Shown here piece after piece: positions 60,293 to 64,000 of a stretch of 64,000 bases of DNA; position 1 is the stretch's first letter, and each line of letters opens with the position of its first letter. The notes under the pieces were generated by a model. The model ran no database searches and was not told the origin of the DNA. It saw nothing but the letters and a program-made list of their open reading frames with translations. Source of the stretch: [Flexibacter] sp. ATCC 35103 (GTDB lineage Bacteria > Bacteroidota > Bacteroidia > Flavobacteriales > Flavobacteriaceae); the NCBI RefSeq assembly GCF_001975985.1, contig NZ_MTQF01000001.1, forward strand, positions 167,462-231,461. Reading direction: 5' to 3'. A program made the translations under genes and the position numbers.

Positions 60293-62473
60293 TTATTTTA
60301 TAATTTTATAATGTTTTAATCCTTCTAAAATACCGGACGAAGCTGAATCTTTGGCCACATAAATACTTTTTGTGGTTTCATAATTGGCTAGTTCTATGCT
60401 TCGGTTGCCTACGATGATTCCTTTTATAGAACCTCTGAACATATCGATGTCGTTTCCTGAATCTCCGGCTGCAATGACATTCGATAGCGGAATAGACCAT
60501 TTGCGGCATAAAAATTTAATAGCATTTCCTTTTGAGGCTCTTTTTGGAATAAAATCAATAAATTCTCCGTGACTTGGTATAATGTTTACTTTATACCATC
60601 CTACGCCCAAAACAGCTATTAGTTCATCATAATCGTAATTTTCTTTCTCATAATAGTAAGATATTTTATAAGGATTTTGTGCTTCTTCTTCCTGCATACG
60701 CAACCACGGAATCTCTTTTAAGCGATTTACAATATCGTCTCTTTTCCAGCGGCCGGCTAAAAACTTAGCCCAGCCTTTATCTAATATATAGTCCTTTCCG
60801 TTTGTATAATAAATTTCAGTACCAACAGAGCAAATAATAAAATCCGGCAACGGAAATTGCTCTTCTTCAATAACTTGTTTAACCAAGGCTAAATTTCGTC
60901 CGGATGCCAGGGCAAATGCCATTTTATCTGTTCGGTTGACTAAATGTTCTTTTAATTCTATCAGCCCGGGATTGTTTAATTTTGGTTCTATTAATGTCCC
61001 GTCAATATCCGAAACAAATAAATGAGCAACTTTCCTTTTTAACCTTTCGATATTAATATTAGGATAATGCTGCTTTTTTATTCCTGAACCGGATGATGCT
61101 GATAAGTTTTCATTTACCAACTCAACATATTGATTAACATGGCTTAACCAGCTATAATGTTTCTGGATATTAATGGCTCCGTTATTCGAGTAATATTTCC
61201 ATTGGTTTTCATTGGTCAGAATGTTTCGCAATGCTTTTTTGATTTCATTTTCATCCAGCGGATTTACCAGTTCTCCATTCTGGCATGTTGGAATAATTTC
61301 AGAAGGACCTCCGTTTTTAGTTACTACAACAGGCAAACCTGAACTTGCAGATTCAATTACGGTTAAACCAAAATTTTCATGCAAAGCCAAATTCACAAAA
61401 ACACCTCTTTTTTCTGCCGCATAACGATAAATAATAGAAACTTCGTTTTCTACATCATGCTTTTTAGGAATTGCCATTTTTCCGTACAAATCATATTTAT
61501 CCATTAACAACAACAGATCTGTAAGAACATCTTTTTCTGATTCCGGCATTTTCGAAATATCTTTTCTGATTCCGGCAAAAATCACCAGATTGGCAATACT
61601 CTGCAGTTCCTTGTCCTTGCCATAAACCTCGATAAGTGTATGAAGATTTTTATGGCGGTCAGGTCTTGAAAGTGCCAGAATAAAAGGTTTATGCGGATTG
61701 ATTAAAAATTTAGAAATGGTTTCTGCAACCCAATATTTTCTTTGCTCCTCTTCCATTTGTTTGTCAGAGTCTTGTTCTCTATGATAATAAGGAACAAATT
61801 TGCTGGTATCGATTCCAGGAGAAATGGCGTGGTATTTGCCTAAATCAAAGTTTAAATAGGGTTTGTAAGTTTCAATTTCCTGCTCTGTAGAAGTAACTAT
61901 AAATTCAGATAATTCAAGTGTTTTTTCCTCAGCAGCAATTCTTTGCTTAAACTTAAATTTCTTTTCAATTTCTTCTTCACTTATACCGCTTTCGAGTAGT
62001 TTTTTCTTTTTATGAAAACCCAGTGAATGTCCCGTATGCGCAAACGGAATATTTAATATTGTTGATAATTCACTGGCGACATATCCTGCGTCTCCGTAAT
62101 GCGAGTGAATCCAGTTCGGGAATATATCATGAAGTTTGATATGCTGGACAATTCCGTTTACAAAAGTGTCTAAACCATCCCATAATTGTTCTTTTGGCTT
62201 GTACTTTTTTCCTAAAAAAGGAATACGCCTTATGTCTAATTTGTCATTAATGATTTCGATAGGTACAGCATATTCCGGCGAAAGATTGGGATCATCAATT
62301 AATCTTGTAAATACATGAACATGTTCTACATCTTCATGTTGTGATAAAAACTCAGCAAGTTCATATACATATTTTGTTTGTCCGCCATTATCAGCATCTC
62401 TACCAATCTCCAAACCTGAACCTTTTAGCAGTCCGTGAATGTTGATTAATGAAATTCGTAATTTTGTCATCAT
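60293..62473 (-). CDS. sucrose-phosphate synthase with fused sucrose-phosphate phosphatase
   Basis: 726 residues from the first of two Met codons. The GT4 domain covers about 5-460 ('GLEIGRDADNGGQTKYVYEL', 'THSHYGDAGYVASELST'-type 'IHSHYGDAGYVASELSTILN', 'ALSRPDRHKNLHTLIEVYG', 'HENFGLTVIESASSGLPVVV'), matching the NDP-glucose and fructose-6-phosphate site of sucrose-phosphate synthases. A HAD IIB domain follows (about 485-726) with the nucleophile Asp489 and Asp491 in 'VSDIDGTLIEP' and 'AAGDSGNDIDMF' in the acid motif, so it can remove the phosphate. One polypeptide could thus make sucrose. Sucrose often acts as an osmoprotectant in bacteria. Confidence 0.9.
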   Translation of the reverse strand: MMTKLRISLINIHGLLKGSGLEIGRDADNGGQTKYVYELAEFLSQHEDVEHVHVFTRLIDDPNLSPEYAVPIEIINDKLDIRRIPFLGKKYKPKEQLWDGLDTFVNGIVQHIKLHDIFPNWIHSHYGDAGYVASELSTILNIPFAHTGHSLGFHKKKKLLESGISEEEIEKKFKFKQRIAAEEKTLELSEFIVTSTEQEIETYKPYLNFDLGKYHAISPGIDTSKFVPYYHREQDSDKQMEEEQRKYWVAETISKFLINPHKPFILALSRPDRHKNLHTLIEVYGKDKELQSIANLVIFAGIRKDISKMPESEKDVLTDLLLLMDKYDLYGKMAIPKKHDVENEVSIIYRYAAEKRGVFVNLALHENFGLTVIESASSGLPVVVTKNGGPSEIIPTCQNGELVNPLDENEIKKALRNILTNENQWKYYSNNGAINIQKHYSWLSHVNQYVELVNENLSASSGSGIKKQHYPNINIERLKRKVAHLFVSDIDGTLIEPKLNNPGLIELKEHLVNRTDKMAFALASGRNLALVKQVIEEEQFPLPDFIICSVGTEIYYTNGKDYILDKGWAKFLAGRWKRDDIVNRLKEIPWLRMQEEEAQNPYKISYYYEKENYDYDELIAVLGVGWYKVNIIPSHGEFIDFIPKRASKGNAIKFLCRKWSIPLSNVIAAGDSGNDIDMFRGSIKGIIVGNRSIELANYETTKSIYVAKDSASSGILEGLKHYKIIK

Positions 62474-62985
62474 TGTACTTTATTTGTTAGAAATTTTAAG
62501 GTACGAAAAATCGAGCAGTTGAGCCTAAAATCATACAAAAAATAACAGGATTCTTAACATTTAATAACAAATATGTAAGAATGATAGTCCTGCAGAATCT
62601 TTTTTTAACAATTCTCAATATTGTATGATACTCTTTCAAAAGTATTCCCGAATGATTTTTTTTCAATTAAAAAAAAGTACAATAACGATGCTGCAAATCG
62701 ACCTATTTTGATCTGTAATTGTTACATTTGGGTTTTGGATATTCTAACATTAAATACGGACTTATAGCTCAAAGAACCAGAATATTTTTTCTAAAAAAGG
62801 TAAACATTCCTGATTCAAAAAGAAGTTTTGTCAACAAACCATTTCACATTATTTGCTCAGTCCGAAAAAATTGAAGCTAAAATTTCAAAGTCTATTCAAA
62901 GCTTATCATAATACTTTTGATTTGTGATTTCAATTCTATTTAAGTTTAAATTTTTATATCGATACTAAATAACAAAACAATTATA
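62474..62985. other. 512-bp intergenic region
   Basis: AT-rich with no gene, no RNA candidate and no clear terminator recognised; it separates the sucrose-phosphate synthase and proline-dehydrogenase-family genes, which are divergent. Confidence 0.4.
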
Positions 62986-63927
62986 ATGCAACAGGATTTA
63001 TTACTAATGGGTGCAAATGCTTTAAGAAAAGCAGCACTAAACGAACAAGCAAAAGAGTATATTCTCTCTAACGAAATTCTATTTAAAACTATTAAGAAAG
63101 CGGCAGACCGATATATTGGTGGGGAAACATTAGAAGAAACTATTGTTAAGGTTCAGGACCAAAACAAACAAGGTTTTAAAACCTCTATAGAATTCATGGG
63201 CGAAAATACGCTGACTGAAAAAGAAGCTTTTGAGGCATCTCATGAATTTGTTAGAATTGCACAAGAGATTTCAAAACAAAAACTGAACTCGACTTTTTCT
63301 CTCGATCTTTCGCACATCGGATTATCATTATCAAAAGATCTGTGTTTAAACAACTTAGATTTGATCTGTAAAGAAGCTAAAAAAGAGAATATTGAAGTAA
63401 CAATTAGTGCCGAAAATATCGAAGTAACAGATGCTGTTATCGATGTATACAAAACTGCTTCTAAAATGTATGATAACGTTTCTATTACTTTACAGGCCTA
63501 TTTGCACAGATCGAAAGATGATTTTGAAGATTTGGTCCAGCAAAACGGCAGAATAAGAATCGTAAAAGGAGCTTTTGCTACACCCGAAGGCGTTTCGATT
63601 GCCAGAGGTCACGCACTGGATGAACGATATTTATATTATATAGATCAACTGTTTTCAAGAAAACATAAATGTGCTATTGCCACTCACCATGATTTAATTC
63701 AGAAAGAAGTTGTCGCACTGATCGAAAACTACAAGCCCAACAAAGATTTATATGAATTTGAAAGTTTGTACGGCATTCAAAATGAGCAATTAAGAATATT
63801 AAAAGACCAAGGTTATCCAACAAAAATTTATTTTGTATATGGCAAAGAATGGTATTTGTACCTTTGCAACAGAATTGCCGAATATCCTTTGAATATATTT
63901 CAGGCTTTACACGATATTGTCAACTAA
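62986..63927 (+). CDS. proline dehydrogenase family protein
   Basis: 313 residues. The FAD-binding barrel fold is visible in 'GFKTSIEFMGENTLTEKEAF', 'STFSLDLSHIGLSLSKDLCL', 'VSITLQAYLHRSKDDFEDLV', 'RIRIVKGAFATPEGV' and 'IATHHDLI', in the order of the PRODH family. The conserved C-terminal pair of Arg that binds the substrate carboxylate (usually RR in a '(R)RxxE' motif) appears here as 'NRIAEYP' with Asn295-Arg296, so one Arg is missing. Substrate preference may therefore differ from proline. The gene appears alone, without a P5C dehydrogenase in the window. Confidence 0.85.
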   Translation: MQQDLLLMGANALRKAALNEQAKEYILSNEILFKTIKKAADRYIGGETLEETIVKVQDQNKQGFKTSIEFMGENTLTEKEAFEASHEFVRIAQEISKQKLNSTFSLDLSHIGLSLSKDLCLNNLDLICKEAKKENIEVTISAENIEVTDAVIDVYKTASKMYDNVSITLQAYLHRSKDDFEDLVQQNGRIRIVKGAFATPEGVSIARGHALDERYLYYIDQLFSRKHKCAIATHHDLIQKEVVALIENYKPNKDLYEFESLYGIQNEQLRILKDQGYPTKIYFVYGKEWYLYLCNRIAEYPLNIFQALHDIVN

Positions 63928-64000
63928 GATTCTTATTATCAATACATTCCGATAATATTAATCGCTTTTATAAATTTCAGAAAAACAAAAAATCCTATTT

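Noticed and set aside
1..64000. CRISPR arrays, tRNA, rRNA, transposases, integrases
   Set aside because: No regularly spaced repeats, tRNA-like cloverleaf, rRNA segment or transposase motif was seen by eye in either strand.

Overview
The window looks like a chromosomal segment of a Flavobacteriaceae member, most likely Flavobacterium. It is AT-rich and carries SusC/SusD and other TonB-linked receptors, an ECF sigma/FecR pair, a type IX secretion sorting domain, Bacteroidetes-type -7 boxes (TAnnTTTG) and few Shine-Dalgarno sequences. No rRNA, tRNA, CRISPR array, transposase or phage gene was seen. Genes lie on both strands and most transcription units end in clear hairpin terminators.

Left part (1-9.9 kb): oxidoreductase and VOC genes next to a Crp/Fnr regulator, a run of very small ORFs in AT-rich DNA with a recurring AATTATATAA motif, a single-domain response regulator, and a 1094-residue CheB-CheR-PAS-histidine kinase hybrid. 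10-15.2 kb: a cell-surface signalling/uptake unit (ECF sigma, small HMA-like protein, FecR, TonB receptor, DUF4249 lipoprotein). 15.5-22.6 kb: lipoprotein, GNAT acetyltransferase, LysM lytic transglycosylase, an MreB without mreCD, and a T9SS-exported HExxH protein with hexapeptide repeats.

23.1-26.4 kb holds the least-described block: an acidic protein with a duplicated motif, a probable papain-like cysteine hydrolase, and a 513-residue protein that looks like a glutamine-synthetase-fold amidoligase behind its own promoter and a roughly 330-nt leader. 26.5-32.5 kb: a Gre/Rnk-like factor, a PRISE-type reductase with a Crp/Fnr regulator, then a run that starts with a stand-alone C-terminal domain of contractile-injection-system tape-measure proteins, followed by a PhyH-type dioxygenase, a small secreted protein and a DoxD-DoxA fusion. 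32.8-35.6 kb: a GH130 phosphorylase-like enzyme, a META-domain lipoprotein and a secreted protein.

35.7-47.4 kb is one long minus-strand unit of seven genes: SusC, SusD, TlpA-like thioredoxin, M14 carboxypeptidase, S9 peptidase, class-V aminotransferase and VOC protein. It lies behind a SAM-I (S-box) riboswitch at 47306-47401 with a -7 box just upstream, and ends at a terminator at 35654-35693. The simplest reading is uptake and breakdown of sulfur-amino-acid-containing peptides, switched off when S-adenosylmethionine is plentiful.

47.9-50.3 kb: outer-membrane beta-barrel proteins and two sub-60-codon genes. 50.5-54.8 kb: a five-gene stressosome-like module (RsbR, RsbS, RsbT, RsbT-PP2C, RsbT-like-PAS-histidine kinase). 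55.3-58.6 kb: DUF892 ferritin-like stress protein, DoxX, Crp/Fnr, secreted RidA and a small coiled-coil protein. 58.6-62.5 kb: a GH32-like enzyme and a fused sucrose-phosphate synthase/phosphatase. The window ends with a proline-dehydrogenase-family protein whose conserved Arg pair is changed to Asn-Arg.
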